From GCA-002727735 sp038134525 (GTDB lineage: Bacteria; Bacteroidota; Bacteroidia; Flavobacteriales_D; Parvicellaceae): DNA of 64,000 nt. The notes under the pieces are model-generated. The model searched no databases. It worked only from the letters and a program-made list of their open reading frames with translations, and was not told the DNA's origin. This document shows positions 8,197 through 17,021 of the stretch, piece by piece (position 1 is the first letter of the stretch; the number at the start of each line of letters is the position of its first letter). The position numbers and the translations under genes are program-made. The stretch spans positions 124,001 through 188,000 of the forward strand of contig JAYPVI010000002.1 of the NCBI GenBank assembly GCA_038134525.1. Direction: 5' to 3'.

Positions 8197-8630
8197 TCTT
8201 CAAGTAAGTCCAAGATGTCAGGATTCCAACTCATAAACATTCTGACATACTCATAACACCAGTCAAATTCATAGTTAGTTCACTGATTTTGAGAATGTTT
8301 GCTACAAAACCCATAAATGGCATAATATTCAAACAAAATCAACATAACAGTGTAAACCCACCTAGGTTTGTTATGTGAACAGAAAAAATCCCAAGGAAAA
8401 TAAAGAAAAAAACCGCAATCTATGGGATTTCAAACCTACCGTTGACAAAACCAATCCAACACTAGATACGAAGCTAAGTAATATTCATTATTGGCTCTAT
8501 TTTAAATAACTAAAATACCCTAAAGTAGGTATTGACTAACGTAATGATTACACGTTACTTCGCATTGATTATGCTAGATAAACACATTTTCATACATACT
8601 TGTCTCTACATTTCTTCTGAAGATCTAGTG
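8197..8630. other. noncoding stretch with several inverted repeats
   Basis: No recognisable protein. Secondary structure candidates: CATAAC-(5 nt bulge)-AAACC (8343-8358) pairing with GGTTTGTTATG (8365-8375) around CACCTA; AAATCCCA (8386-8393) with TGGGATTT (8423-8430); and a near-palindrome TAACGTAATGATTACACGTTA at 8537-8557. Could hold a structured RNA, transcription terminators or remnants of decayed DNA; none is demonstrated. Confidence 0.35.
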
Positions 8631-8711
8631 ATGAAGACCAAGAAGAAGTGCTGTAAGAAGTATAAAAAAAAGGGGAAAGCGTGTAAAAAATGCCCTCTCA
8701 ATCACGCTTAG
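8631..8711 (+). CDS. Cys/Lys-rich 26-residue micro-protein (candidate)
   Basis: Reads MKTKKKCCKKYKKKGKACKK followed by CPLNHA. Four cysteines arranged CC-x(9)-C-x2-C, eleven or more lysines, no hydrophobic segment: a candidate metal- or nucleic-acid-binding peptide. Upstream in-frame ATGs at 8571 and 8544 would give 46 or 55 residues, but the added part looks like unstructured translated noncoding DNA, so the ATG at 8631 is preferred. I have an impression of similar tiny KKCCKKY-type peptides in other Bacteroidetes but cannot verify it here. Confidence 0.45.
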   Translation: MKTKKKCCKKYKKKGKACKKCPLNHA

Positions 8712-8763
8712 CATCTTTCTGCATTTAGTCCATTTTAATTGTAACTTTAAGAAAAGTTTATTT

Positions 8764-9120
8764 ATGCTTAGATCAACTCTAACTGTTCTAATAATTGGTC
8801 TACTGTGTAGCTGTCAAAAGTATGCTGAAAAAATCGCGGGAGAGTATACTGGACAAATGACTAGAAATGACACGCTCATTGATCAGAATGCATCAGTTAA
8901 CTTGATTGAAGTGGATAAAAAAAGAATTTCTGTACAATCGCCCTATTTTAACACATACCTAACAGACATTAACAAGCAAAGGTATTTTGCTTCAGTAAGC
9001 TATTACAGTACGGATACTACAGGAGCTTTAGAAGTAGAAGTATATGATGATGGATTAATGATTATGTTGCATAGAGACGTAAATCAAAACTCATTTATAT
9101 TTACGGGTCAAAAAAATTAA
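8764..9120 (+). CDS. hypothetical lipoprotein
   Basis: 118 aa. Type II signal peptide with lipobox LLCSC (Cys about residue 16), followed by a small probably beta-rich domain (IAGEYTGQMTRNDT ... VYDDGLMIMLHRD). No recognised family. It sits 6 nt upstream of the asparaginase-like gene and may be cotranscribed with it. Confidence 0.6.
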   Translation: MLRSTLTVLIIGLLCSCQKYAEKIAGEYTGQMTRNDTLIDQNASVNLIEVDKKRISVQSPYFNTYLTDINKQRYFASVSYYSTDTTGALEVEVYDDGLMIMLHRDVNQNSFIFTGQKN

Positions 9121-9126
9121 AACTTA

Positions 9127-10104
9127 ATGCTTAGAATAATTACATCTATTCTTGTTTTTCTTATCATTTCTTGTTCTGAAAAAAATCAAGAAGTACCGAC
9201 AAAACAGACCATTGCTATTGTGGTTCACGGAGGTGCAGGAACCATACTCAAAAAAAATATGTCTGATGAGAAAGAAAAAAGATATAAATCCAAATTAGAA
9301 GAAGCCATCCGAACGGGTTATCAGGTTTTACAAAATGGCGGCACAAGCCTTGATGCAGTTGAGCAGACGATTATGATTTTAGAAGACTCTCCCCTATTTA
9401 ATGCCGGAAAAGGTGCTGTTTTTACACATGATAAAAGAAACGAGTTAGACGCCTCCATTATGGAAGGCAGTAATTTAAAGGCAGGAGCAGTAGCTGGCGT
9501 AACCCATATTAAAAACCCTATCAGGGCTGCAAGGGCAGTAATGGAAAAATCAGAGCATGTACTACTGGCTTGCGAAGGGGCTGAGCAGTTTGCCTTATTA
9601 CAAAAGTTAGACACGGTGAGTCCAACTTATTTTTTTACAGAGAAAAGAGCAAATTCTTTAGAAAGAGCCATAAAAGATGAAAAATTTGGTACTGTTGGTT
9701 GTGTGGCGTTGGACCAAAATGGAAACATAGCAGCTGGAACATCAACTGGTGGAATGACCAATAAGAAGTGGGGGCGAATTGGAGACTCTCCTATTATTGG
9801 TGCTGGAACTTATGCGAATAATAAAACTTGTGGAGTTTCCTCCACTGGATGGGGAGAATACTTTATCAGAGGAGTTGTAGCGCATGACATTTCAGCTATG
9901 ATGGAATATGGTGGGAAATCATTAAAAGAATCTGCAAATCACGTGATTCATCAAAAACTAACTGAGATGGGTGGAACAGGGGGTATCATCGCACTGGATC
10001 AAAAAGGAAATATTGTAATGGAATTTAATACCGAAGGGATGTATAGAGGGTTTATGACTGAAGATTCATTACATATATCCATATACAAGTCCATAATTAA
10101 ATGA
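9127..10104 (+). CDS. exported isoaspartyl peptidase/L-asparaginase (Ntn-hydrolase)
   Basis: Plant-type asparaginase (asparaginase_2 family), hydrolysing asparagine and beta-aspartyl dipeptides. 325 aa, within family range. It begins with a lipoprotein-like signal (IISCS, Cys16), so it is probably anchored in the periplasm or outer membrane. Domain cues: VVHGGAGTI (about 32-40), FNAGKGAVFT (about 91-100), ELDASIMEG (about 106-114) and the autoprocessing site FGTVGCVALD, where cleavage between Gly188 and Thr189 frees the nucleophile Thr. GTSTGG and GTGGIIALD complete the active site. Confidence 0.9.
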   Translation: MLRIITSILVFLIISCSEKNQEVPTKQTIAIVVHGGAGTILKKNMSDEKEKRYKSKLEEAIRTGYQVLQNGGTSLDAVEQTIMILEDSPLFNAGKGAVFTHDKRNELDASIMEGSNLKAGAVAGVTHIKNPIRAARAVMEKSEHVLLACEGAEQFALLQKLDTVSPTYFFTEKRANSLERAIKDEKFGTVGCVALDQNGNIAAGTSTGGMTNKKWGRIGDSPIIGAGTYANNKTCGVSSTGWGEYFIRGVVAHDISAMMEYGGKSLKESANHVIHQKLTEMGGTGGIIALDQKGNIVMEFNTEGMYRGFMTEDSLHISIYKSIIK

Positions 10105-10171
10105 ATTATATTTTATCTATTTTCTTTTTAAAGTTTTAAAAAATCCCTATTATTAAGGAAAATTTACACCT

Positions 10172-11395
10172 ATGAAAATAAAGTTTACAGTTTTGTTTAG
10201 TGGCTTATTTTTTTTATTGAATGCTCAAAATATTATAGATAACAAAGTGAAATTTCAATATATCCAACTGCCTAAAATAAAAATTGATGAAGCATTAAAC
10301 ACCTATTTTATCACCTATAAAAATTCTTTTGAAAGTGGTAATGAAAGACAAAATGTACTGCACCAATCAAGAGTAGATTCTGCAGAAAAAGTGCAAGAAC
10401 TCCAAATTCAAAATTGGGAGCTAGAATTCAATAAAGTTAAAAAACAATATTTGACTCAATTATCTGTATGGAAAGAAAATCAAAATAGAGGTGTAATAAG
10501 TCCACAACCACAAGAACCCATATGGCCTGTTTATCCAGAACCATATGAGTTATTTCCACCTGTTTTAACAAAACCATTTAGTGAATTAAATGTTCAAAAT
10601 AATTTTCAATTATCTGGCTTTGAGGAAGGAAATTCAGGAATTGAAATTTCAATTGACAACCTTGGATTAGAAATCACCTCCACCAAAGGAACATATGTAC
10701 AGAACACTCAGACCCCTGGTAAAACTTACAAGGTAATAAGTAAGTATAAAATGCCATTACATGTTGTTGTTAATGTTAATGGAAATAAGATTTACGAAAA
10801 AACACTTAATGATAAATTAAATGATTTTCAATTATTTACTGGTAAAACAGAATATGATTACCAACTATGGAAAATTAAAAATAGGGAAGAGAATAAAGAT
10901 ATTTGGGAGGAAACACAAGCAAATATTTGGAAACAAGCTCTAAATTCTATTGAATCTATGTTAAATGAAGAAATTGGATATCCAGAAAAAAGCGAAGAGA
11001 CAGAAATCTATGTGGTTAAAAAATACCAAGATTACACATATAATAAATTAATTGATGCTCTAACATTTGCTCAAACTGCTTATTCGTCTTTGGCTATGGA
11101 AAGAGACAAGTCAACTGCTAAAGCTAATTTAGAAAAAGCAATTGCTTTATGGGAAGAAGAGCTTCAAGAAAGTGATTTAAACGAAAATAAAGCTAGAATA
11201 AACAAAAAAATTACTGGTTTAATTAATGCAAATTTAGCTGATGCATATTTCTGGTCTGAAAATTTTGAAAAAACCAACTTTTATATTAATCAAACGATGA
11301 CATTCGGAACACTAAAATCTAAAAATCATTGTAAAAAACTAAGAAAGGAAATACCTGAGTTTCAAAAAAGACATAGTGCTTATTCTGGGAATTAA
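10172..11395 (+). CDS. hypothetical secreted protein
   Basis: 407 aa, family not recognised. Signal peptide MKIKFTVLFSGLFFLLNAQ, then a long polar region with a helical, coiled-coil-like stretch (about residues 60-105), a Pro-rich PQPQEPIWPVYPEPYELFPP segment (about 111-131) and a probable beta domain around 140-235. The C-terminal third is alpha-helical and contains SLAMERDKSTAKANLEKAIALW and SENFEKTNFYINQT, which resemble TPR-like helices (inference). AT-rich, like the surrounding accessory genes. Confidence 0.6.
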   Translation: MKIKFTVLFSGLFFLLNAQNIIDNKVKFQYIQLPKIKIDEALNTYFITYKNSFESGNERQNVLHQSRVDSAEKVQELQIQNWELEFNKVKKQYLTQLSVWKENQNRGVISPQPQEPIWPVYPEPYELFPPVLTKPFSELNVQNNFQLSGFEEGNSGIEISIDNLGLEITSTKGTYVQNTQTPGKTYKVISKYKMPLHVVVNVNGNKIYEKTLNDKLNDFQLFTGKTEYDYQLWKIKNREENKDIWEETQANIWKQALNSIESMLNEEIGYPEKSEETEIYVVKKYQDYTYNKLIDALTFAQTAYSSLAMERDKSTAKANLEKAIALWEEELQESDLNENKARINKKITGLINANLADAYFWSENFEKTNFYINQTMTFGTLKSKNHCKKLRKEIPEFQKRHSAYSGN

Positions 11396-11457
11396 CAGTA
11401 TATAAGTTGTTTTCTATTTAAAACCTGAAATAGTTTGATTAAAAATCATCAAATTGC

Positions 11458-13611
11458 TTATTTCAACACTGTTACTTTTTGTGTGCTAAACTTGTTACTA
11501 CTAAAAAGAGTAAGGATATAATTTCCATCAGGAATAATGCTCAAATCTATTACTTGAACATCATTTTCATTAACTTCCAACACTATTTGACCAAATAAAT
11601 TTCTTAGAATAGCACTTGAAATAAGAGTTGACGATTCAATGTTTAATACTGACTTGGCTGGGATTGGATAAATATAAACATCATTGTCTTTTTCTAGAAT
11701 ATTACTTGGTGGATCACATAGTTGTATCCCATATGTGCTAGAAGGTCCATTACCATTATTAGCTAATGATGTTTTTTCATGTAATAACGTCCCAAACTGA
11801 TCATAGACTTTGTATAAGTGCTCATTTTGATAAAATGTGGAATACTCCAGATCAACAATACTTCCCGAATCAACAGGAAATAAAAATGTTTCTGGACCAC
11901 ATCCATTTGGTAGTGATATAGTTTGAGTGCTTACACCATTTATTATGACATCCATCGAAGCTCCATAAATGGTCCAACCATCACAATAGTTGTCATATAA
12001 CTCCACTTTTAGAAGACCACAATTTCCTTGACTCAACAAACTGTTACAACCAATCATGCCAGTAGTACTTATGGGTCCAGCTCCATTTGCTCCTGAATGT
12101 GATGTAATTATGTTATTATTTTCATCAAATAGTTTGTAGCTGTTTTCTTCTGGCCAATCACCAGCTGTATAGAATAAATTAACTATATCACCTGAATCAA
12201 CAGGGAAATCAAAGAATTCTGGGCCGTACCCACTGATAAGAGTAACTGATTGAATATCAACATTGTTAATGTTAATGTCCAAGAAGCCTCCGTTCCATCC
12301 ATCACCCCAAGAATCTGAAAGAGAAACCGTATACATTCCGCAAGTCCCCGGTAACGGTAGAGTAGTAAATGTATATGGACCTACCCAATAACTAGATCCG
12401 TTTTGACCACAATCTTCTTTTATATAAAAATCATATGAAGTAAAAGAGGATAACCCTGTCAGAAGATAACTTGTTGTAGTAACATTGGAAATCGTAATAC
12501 CACTACCTAATACAAAACCACTTGTTCCCCACTCTACATTCCAAATTCCATTTAAGTTACCTGAAGCACTATTCCATCCAATTAATGCATCGGTAGTTGA
12601 AATATTACTTGCAGATAAATTAACAGGACTAATGCAAAATGAGCAAGCCGTAAGTCCATTGGTATTTGGAGGACCACTTGTTCCACTTCCCGTTTGAGTA
12701 GTGATTACAACATTTAAATGATCATAAACTACATAGCTATTTTCTTCTGGCCATCCTCCAGGAGTATACAATAAATCAACAACATCTGAAGAGTCTACTG
12801 AAATGAAGAATTGATCAGGGCCACCTCCTTGTTGCATAGTTAAAGTCTGTACATTATTTCCATTAATTATTACGTCTAAATAACCACCATTCCATCCATC
12901 ACCCCATGAATCATACAGTTCAATCATAAAAGCGCCACAAGTTCCGTTGGTAAATCCAGTAGTAAAACTATAAGGACCGTTCCAGAAACTTACATAGCCA
13001 GAATCACAAATTGATTGAACATAAACATCATAAGAAGTACTTGCTTGTAATCCATTAATGGTAAGAAATGTGTTAGGTAAATTTGTTAATTGAGCACCTC
13101 CACCCAAAGGGAAACCTGATATACCATATTCAACATTCCACAAAGAATCATTTAATCCAGGTGTCCAAGAAATATCTGCTGAATTTGTTGTGACGTTTGC
13201 TGTAACAACATTACCTACCCCATTACAATTTCCAGAAGGAGGAGCACAATTAGATGTTGAAGTATGCAATAAATTATCTAAATCGCTTGGTGCAGCTCCA
13301 CTAAATAAAGTATCATGAAGTGGGTCCAAAATAGTGAAGGTAATTTCACTATCCCAAGATCCTGAATGAAAAATAAAGTCCATTGTTGATCCTGTAGTAG
13401 AAAATACGGAATCCAGGGTAAAACTTCCTTGACACTCATAATTTCCCACAAAACTACCATTCATGGTTACCTCAATATATGCTCCATTCCATCCATCACC
13501 ATAACTATCATACATGTATAATTTATAATGACACTGTGCGCCAGCCTTCATGAAAAGTAATTGGCATAAAAAGAAGATTTGTAGTAGCTTTTTAAACATG
13601 ACCTTTTGCAA
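11458..13611 (-). CDS. large secreted repeat protein with fibronectin type III domains and T9SS sorting tail
   Basis: 717 aa, secreted through the type IX system. N-terminal signal peptide, then four related modules marked by DSYGDGWNGA, DSWGDGWNGG, DSWGDGWNGG and a variant DNYCDGWTIYG (starting near residues 31, 234, 432 and 540), two of them separated by FN3-like domains (ISWTPGLNDSLWNVEYG ... YSFTT; IGWNSASGNLNGIWNVEWG ... YTFTT). The last 75 residues (IYPIPAKSVLNIESS ... GNYILTLFSSNKFSTQKVTV) form a type A C-terminal sorting domain. Likely a cell-surface adhesin or calcium-binding protein; ligand unknown. Confidence 0.85.
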   Translation of the reverse strand: MQKVMFKKLLQIFFLCQLLFMKAGAQCHYKLYMYDSYGDGWNGAYIEVTMNGSFVGNYECQGSFTLDSVFSTTGSTMDFIFHSGSWDSEITFTILDPLHDTLFSGAAPSDLDNLLHTSTSNCAPPSGNCNGVGNVVTANVTTNSADISWTPGLNDSLWNVEYGISGFPLGGGAQLTNLPNTFLTINGLQASTSYDVYVQSICDSGYVSFWNGPYSFTTGFTNGTCGAFMIELYDSWGDGWNGGYLDVIINGNNVQTLTMQQGGGPDQFFISVDSSDVVDLLYTPGGWPEENSYVVYDHLNVVITTQTGSGTSGPPNTNGLTACSFCISPVNLSASNISTTDALIGWNSASGNLNGIWNVEWGTSGFVLGSGITISNVTTTSYLLTGLSSFTSYDFYIKEDCGQNGSSYWVGPYTFTTLPLPGTCGMYTVSLSDSWGDGWNGGFLDININNVDIQSVTLISGYGPEFFDFPVDSGDIVNLFYTAGDWPEENSYKLFDENNNIITSHSGANGAGPISTTGMIGCNSLLSQGNCGLLKVELYDNYCDGWTIYGASMDVIINGVSTQTISLPNGCGPETFLFPVDSGSIVDLEYSTFYQNEHLYKVYDQFGTLLHEKTSLANNGNGPSSTYGIQLCDPPSNILEKDNDVYIYPIPAKSVLNIESSTLISSAILRNLFGQIVLEVNENDVQVIDLSIIPDGNYILTLFSSNKFSTQKVTVLK

Positions 13612-13664
13612 GTTAGCAAATTAGGTAATGTAAAACATTAACTTATGTTAAATCAGTAAATGAA

Positions 13665-14141
13665 TTACTGTATGATATTTTTGAAATTTTGTAGTTCTTT
13701 TTCAGCCTCTGATTTAGAATAATACCGGTTAGACAATGTCAATCCGCTTACTCTATTTTTAATCACGTAATAAGATGTGTCTTGATTATTTACCAGTGAG
13801 ATTTTCCAATATTTCGCAGAGTTATTATAATCTATTCTTTTTTTCTTGGGTGAAGCACTAGAATTATGTTGTATCACTTCAACTTTTTGTTCCATTTCAA
13901 CTTCTATCCTATTTGAATCTTCTTCAACCAGTTCAATGCTATCAGTTATGGATACTTTTTCTTCATTTATTACTTTAATAGGATCTTGATCAACAAGCTT
14001 TTCATTTTCATTTATAAAAAAATAGGCTGCAGCAAGGACAGAGAAAGCTATCAAAATAAGGAGTACAATTATCCTTAATGACTTTTTACCTCCAATTTTT
14101 GGAGATTCTATTGATTCTTTTTGATCTTTTGACATGCTCAA
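13665..14141 (-). CDS. hypothetical single-pass membrane protein
   Basis: 158 aa: basic cytoplasmic N-terminus, one membrane helix (about residues 25-43), an acidic linker and a C-terminal globular segment (KYWKISLVNNQDTSYYVIKN ... YYSKSEAEKELQNFK). The end looks similar to a SPOR-type repeat (reads a residue pattern then SKSEAEKELQNFK), but the match is weak. It lies on the same strand as mazG-dtd-rsgA, 31 nt downstream of mazG. Confidence 0.5.
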   Translation of the reverse strand: MSMSKDQKESIESPKIGGKKSLRIIVLLILIAFSVLAAAYFFINENEKLVDQDPIKVINEEKVSITDSIELVEEDSNRIEVEMEQKVEVIQHNSSASPKKKRIDYNNSAKYWKISLVNNQDTSYYVIKNRVSGLTLSNRYYSKSEAEKELQNFKNIIQ

Positions 14142-14172
14142 ATATCTATTAAAAAACCTAAGTATAGTTCAT

Positions 14173-14508
14173 TTATAATTTCTTGTTTTCAACGTGACGA
14201 TGTGCATCACGATTGGTTTTTTTATCTAAGTTTTTTTGAAAAGCTTCCTCCAGATTAATACCAGTTTGGTTAGCTAGACAAATTAAAACAAAAAACACAT
14301 CGGCTAGTTCATCACCTAAATCGGCTTTGACATCACTTTTCTTTTCGCTCTGTTCTCCATATCTTCGAGCTATTATCCTGGCCACTTCTCCCACTTCTTC
14401 TGTCAAAATAGCCATGTTAGTCATTTCGTTAAAGTATCGAACTCCATATTTTTTTATCCAATCATCAACTAATACTTGAGCTTTTCCAATGGTAATTTCA
14501 TTATTCAT
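14173..14508 (-). CDS. MazG-like nucleotide pyrophosphohydrolase
   Basis: 111 aa all-alpha NTP pyrophosphohydrolase. The metal-binding pattern is complete: LTEEVGEVARIIARRYG (EExxE, about residues 30-46) and DLGDELADVFFVLICLANQ (ExxD, about 64-82). It probably cleans non-canonical dNTPs. Start overlaps the dtd stop by one base, in a four-gene minus-strand operon with rsgA and dtd. Confidence 0.87.
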   Translation of the reverse strand: MNNEITIGKAQVLVDDWIKKYGVRYFNEMTNMAILTEEVGEVARIIARRYGEQSEKKSDVKADLGDELADVFFVLICLANQTGINLEEAFQKNLDKKTNRDAHRHVENKKL

Positions 14509-14963
14509 TATTCTTTATTTTTAGAATCCAATATTATGGTGACTGGACCTGAATTGCATAAATTTATATCCATCATGGCTCCAAAAACTCCTTTTTGGAC
14601 CTTATTATTTGGTAATAACTTAATAGCATAATCAATAGTTTGATTATAAAGTAAAATCGCTTTTTCAGCAGGTGTAGATTTCAAAAAAGAGGGCCTGTTC
14701 CCCTTCTTAGTTGAAGCATGTAATGTGAACTGACTGACTAGTAATAATTCTCCATCCACATCCTTTAGGGACAAATTCATTTTTTGATTTTGATCATCAA
14801 ACAAACGCATATTGATAATTTTATTTATTACCCATTGTATATCGGCTGCATCATCTGATAACTCAAAGCCTAATAGGACTAGAAATCCTTCTTTAATTTT
14901 ACCAACGAACTCATTTTCAACCTTTACACTAGCATGGCTTACTCGTTGAATGATTGCTCTCAT
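14508..14963 (-). CDS. dtd: D-aminoacyl-tRNA deacylase
   Basis: Removes D-amino acids (and misacylated Gly) from tRNA. 151 aa, the usual size. MRAIIQRVSHASVKVE start, LVSQFTLHASTKKGNRPSF catalytic motif (about residues 76-94), and the cross-subunit Gly-cis-Pro motif in LCNSGPVTIIL (NSGPVT, about 136-141). Overlaps rsgA by 4 nt. Confidence 0.95.
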   Translation of the reverse strand: MRAIIQRVSHASVKVENEFVGKIKEGFLVLLGFELSDDAADIQWVINKIINMRLFDDQNQKMNLSLKDVDGELLLVSQFTLHASTKKGNRPSFLKSTPAEKAILLYNQTIDYAIKLLPNNKVQKGVFGAMMDINLCNSGPVTIILDSKNKE

Positions 14964-15901
14964 GAATAAATATTTTGTCGGTAATGATTTTCAGGATCAT
15001 CATGGTACATACTTAAATAACTATGATATCTAGAATTAGACAGATTCCCTTTTTTTAACTGATTTAAAACTTCACAACCTGGTTCGTTTATATGCTTACA
15101 ATTATGAAACTTGCATTGATCCAATAATGCCATCATTTCTGGAAAATACATCCCCAATTCTTCTTTTTCAAAATCAACCAATCCAAACCCTTTAATTCCT
15201 GGTGTATCTATTATCCTAGTACTTTCATCTACATCAAACATTTCTGCAAAAGTAGTAGTATGTTTACCGGTCATATGGGTAGTTGAAATATCACCTGTTT
15301 TTAAAGCTAGGTTGGGGATAATTTGATTAATCAATGTTGATTTACCAGCTCCGCTATTTCCTGCAATTAAAGTAGTTTTATCTGCAATATGGTTTAATAA
15401 TTCATTTACCCCTTTACCTGTTTTTGCTGAAATTTTCAAAGTAGTGTAACTAGCCTTTGAATAGGTTTTTTCTAGCTCGTTTAAAATATTCTTATCCTTG
15501 TCATTATAAAGGTCAATTTTATTGAATATGATGTACAAAGGTATATTATAGGCTTCTGCCGTAACGGTGAATCGGTCGATAAATCCTGTTGCTGTTACAG
15601 GGTTAGAAATGGTTACTAATAAAACAGCTAAATCAATATTAGAGGCAATGATATGAGCTTCCTTAGATAAGTTTACCGATTTTCGAATGATATAGTTTTT
15701 GCGATCATTAATTTCATTAACGATGTATTCTCCATTATCTCCAGAAATGAGTTGAACGTAGTCACCCACCGCCAAGGGATTGGTAGTTCTTAAACCCTTA
15801 TTTCTAAACTTTCCTTTAATTCTACTTTTAACAAAGTCGCCATTTTGAAGCTTCACATCATACCAACTACCTGTTGACCTATAAACTACACCATTTAGCA
15901 T
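14960..15901 (-). CDS. rsgA: small ribosomal subunit biogenesis GTPase RsgA
   Basis: Circularly permuted GTPase acting in 30S maturation. 313 aa: OB-fold N-terminus (GVVYRSTGSWYDVKL), G4 NKID (about 126-129), G1 GNSGAGKSTLIN (about 180-191), G3 DTPGIKGFG (about 228-236) and the C-terminal zinc site C-x(4)-C-x-H-x(5)-C (CKFHNCKHINEPGC, about 259-272). First gene of the rsgA-dtd-mazG operon; divergent from gldA. Confidence 0.95.
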   Translation of the reverse strand: MLNGVVYRSTGSWYDVKLQNGDFVKSRIKGKFRNKGLRTTNPLAVGDYVQLISGDNGEYIVNEINDRKNYIIRKSVNLSKEAHIIASNIDLAVLLVTISNPVTATGFIDRFTVTAEAYNIPLYIIFNKIDLYNDKDKNILNELEKTYSKASYTTLKISAKTGKGVNELLNHIADKTTLIAGNSGAGKSTLINQIIPNLALKTGDISTTHMTGKHTTTFAEMFDVDESTRIIDTPGIKGFGLVDFEKEELGMYFPEMMALLDQCKFHNCKHINEPGCEVLNQLKKGNLSNSRYHSYLSMYHDDPENHYRQNIYS

Positions 15902-15988
15902 GGCATAAAATTAATACAGATTACATTCACATTCACATTAAATTCATTTTTCTATTGATGAACATTCTATTATTTTAGCAGTTCATTT

Positions 15989-16891
15989 ATGAGCATAGAG
16001 GTTAAAAACATCACAAAAAAATACGGTAATCAATTAGCCGTAGATAATGTTTCTTTTCAAGTGAATGCAGGTGAAATCGTTGGGTTTTTAGGACCAAATG
16101 GCGCTGGGAAATCCACTACCATGAAAATTATTTCTTGTTTTAATTCCGCCCATGCTGGCGAAGTACTTGTTAATGGGATTTCTGTAAATAAAGACCCTTT
16201 GACGATTAAAAAACACCTTGGATATTTAGCAGAAAACAACCCTCTTTATGAGGAAATGTATGTCAAAGAGTTTTTATTATTTGTAGCTAAAATTCACCAA
16301 TTAAATGCCCCAAAAGATGCCGTGAAAGAAGTCATCCAAAAAGTTGGTCTAGCACCAGAACAAAACAAAAAAATTAGTCAACTTTCCAAGGGATATCAAC
16401 AACGTGTAGGTATTGCACAAGCCATTATTCATGATCCCGATGTACTTATTCTTGACGAGCCCACTAGTGGTTTAGACCCATTACAATTAGATGAAATCAG
16501 ATCCTTAATTAAAACTCTTGGCAAAGATAAAACCGTTCTTTTATCAACCCACATTATGCAAGAAGTGGAATCCATTTGTGACAGAATCATCGTCATTAAA
16601 AAAGGTAAAATTGTAGCTGACCAAGGAATTAAAGACAACAATAAAAATTCAAATGAACAAGTTATTGTCGTTGAGTTTGATCAAGAACCAAATGAAAAAG
16701 AATTAACATCATTTCTTGGCAAAAAAGTCAAAATAAAAAAGAAAGAATCTACCTGGATTTTTGCTTCAAAAGAAAAGAAAGATCTAAGAAGAGAAATTGC
16801 TTCCTTTGCAAAGGAACATAGCCTTCTGATATTGGAACTGAAAAAAGAATCGGCTAAACTGGAGGATCTATTTAAAAAATTAACTAAATAA
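15989..16891 (+). CDS. gldA: gliding-motility-associated ABC transporter ATPase GldA
   Basis: ATP-binding subunit of the Gld ABC transporter of Bacteroidetes. 300 aa: Walker A GPNGAGKST (about residues 35-43), Q-loop region YLAENNPLYEEMYVKE, signature LSKGYQQRVGIAQ (about 132-144), Walker B DVLILDEPTSGLDP (about 150-163), H-switch STHIMQEV. The YLAENNPLYEEMYV segment is close to GldA YLPEHNPLY. Partners gldF and gldG are not in the window, so the assignment as GldA rather than a generic ABC exporter ATPase rests on sequence shape. Confidence 0.8.
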   Translation: MSIEVKNITKKYGNQLAVDNVSFQVNAGEIVGFLGPNGAGKSTTMKIISCFNSAHAGEVLVNGISVNKDPLTIKKHLGYLAENNPLYEEMYVKEFLLFVAKIHQLNAPKDAVKEVIQKVGLAPEQNKKISQLSKGYQQRVGIAQAIIHDPDVLILDEPTSGLDPLQLDEIRSLIKTLGKDKTVLLSTHIMQEVESICDRIIVIKKGKIVADQGIKDNNKNSNEQVIVVEFDQEPNEKELTSFLGKKVKIKKKESTWIFASKEKKDLRREIASFAKEHSLLILELKKESAKLEDLFKKLTK

Positions 16892-16914
16892 ATTTTTTCT
16901 TTTTGACTTTTTTT

Positions 16915-16922
16915 TACATTTG
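16915..16922 (+). promoter_or_regulatory. -7 box of metK
   Basis: Perfect TAnnTTTG (TACATTTG) ahead of the riboswitch; predicted transcription start near 16926, nine bases before the first riboswitch stem. Confidence 0.55.
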
Positions 16923-16934
16923 CGCCACTATTAT

Positions 16935-16979
16935 GGTGGAGTGATTTGACTGCTTGCAACCACATCAAAAAAGCTAAAA
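16935..16979 (+). promoter_or_regulatory. SAM-II riboswitch upstream of metK
   Basis: Matches the SAM-II signature in order: GTGG (16936-16939) pairing with CCAC (16960-16963), the GTGATTTGACTGCTTGCA core (16941-16958), an A-rich linker and the pseudoknot strand AAAGCTAAAA (about 16970-16979). The start codon of metK lies 43 nt further on. SAM-II binds S-adenosylmethionine and usually represses translation, so this is product feedback on SAM synthetase. This class is known from Bacteroidetes and alphaproteobacteria. Confidence 0.88.
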
Positions 16980-17021
16980 TGATGATTTCTCCATCTACAA
17001 CTAAAATTTAACACACAAGAT

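Noticed and set aside
7161..8763. Genomic island or integrative element at tRNA-Val
   Set aside because: No integrase, no repeated tRNA 3' end and no mobility gene are seen; only small unrecognised genes and repeats.
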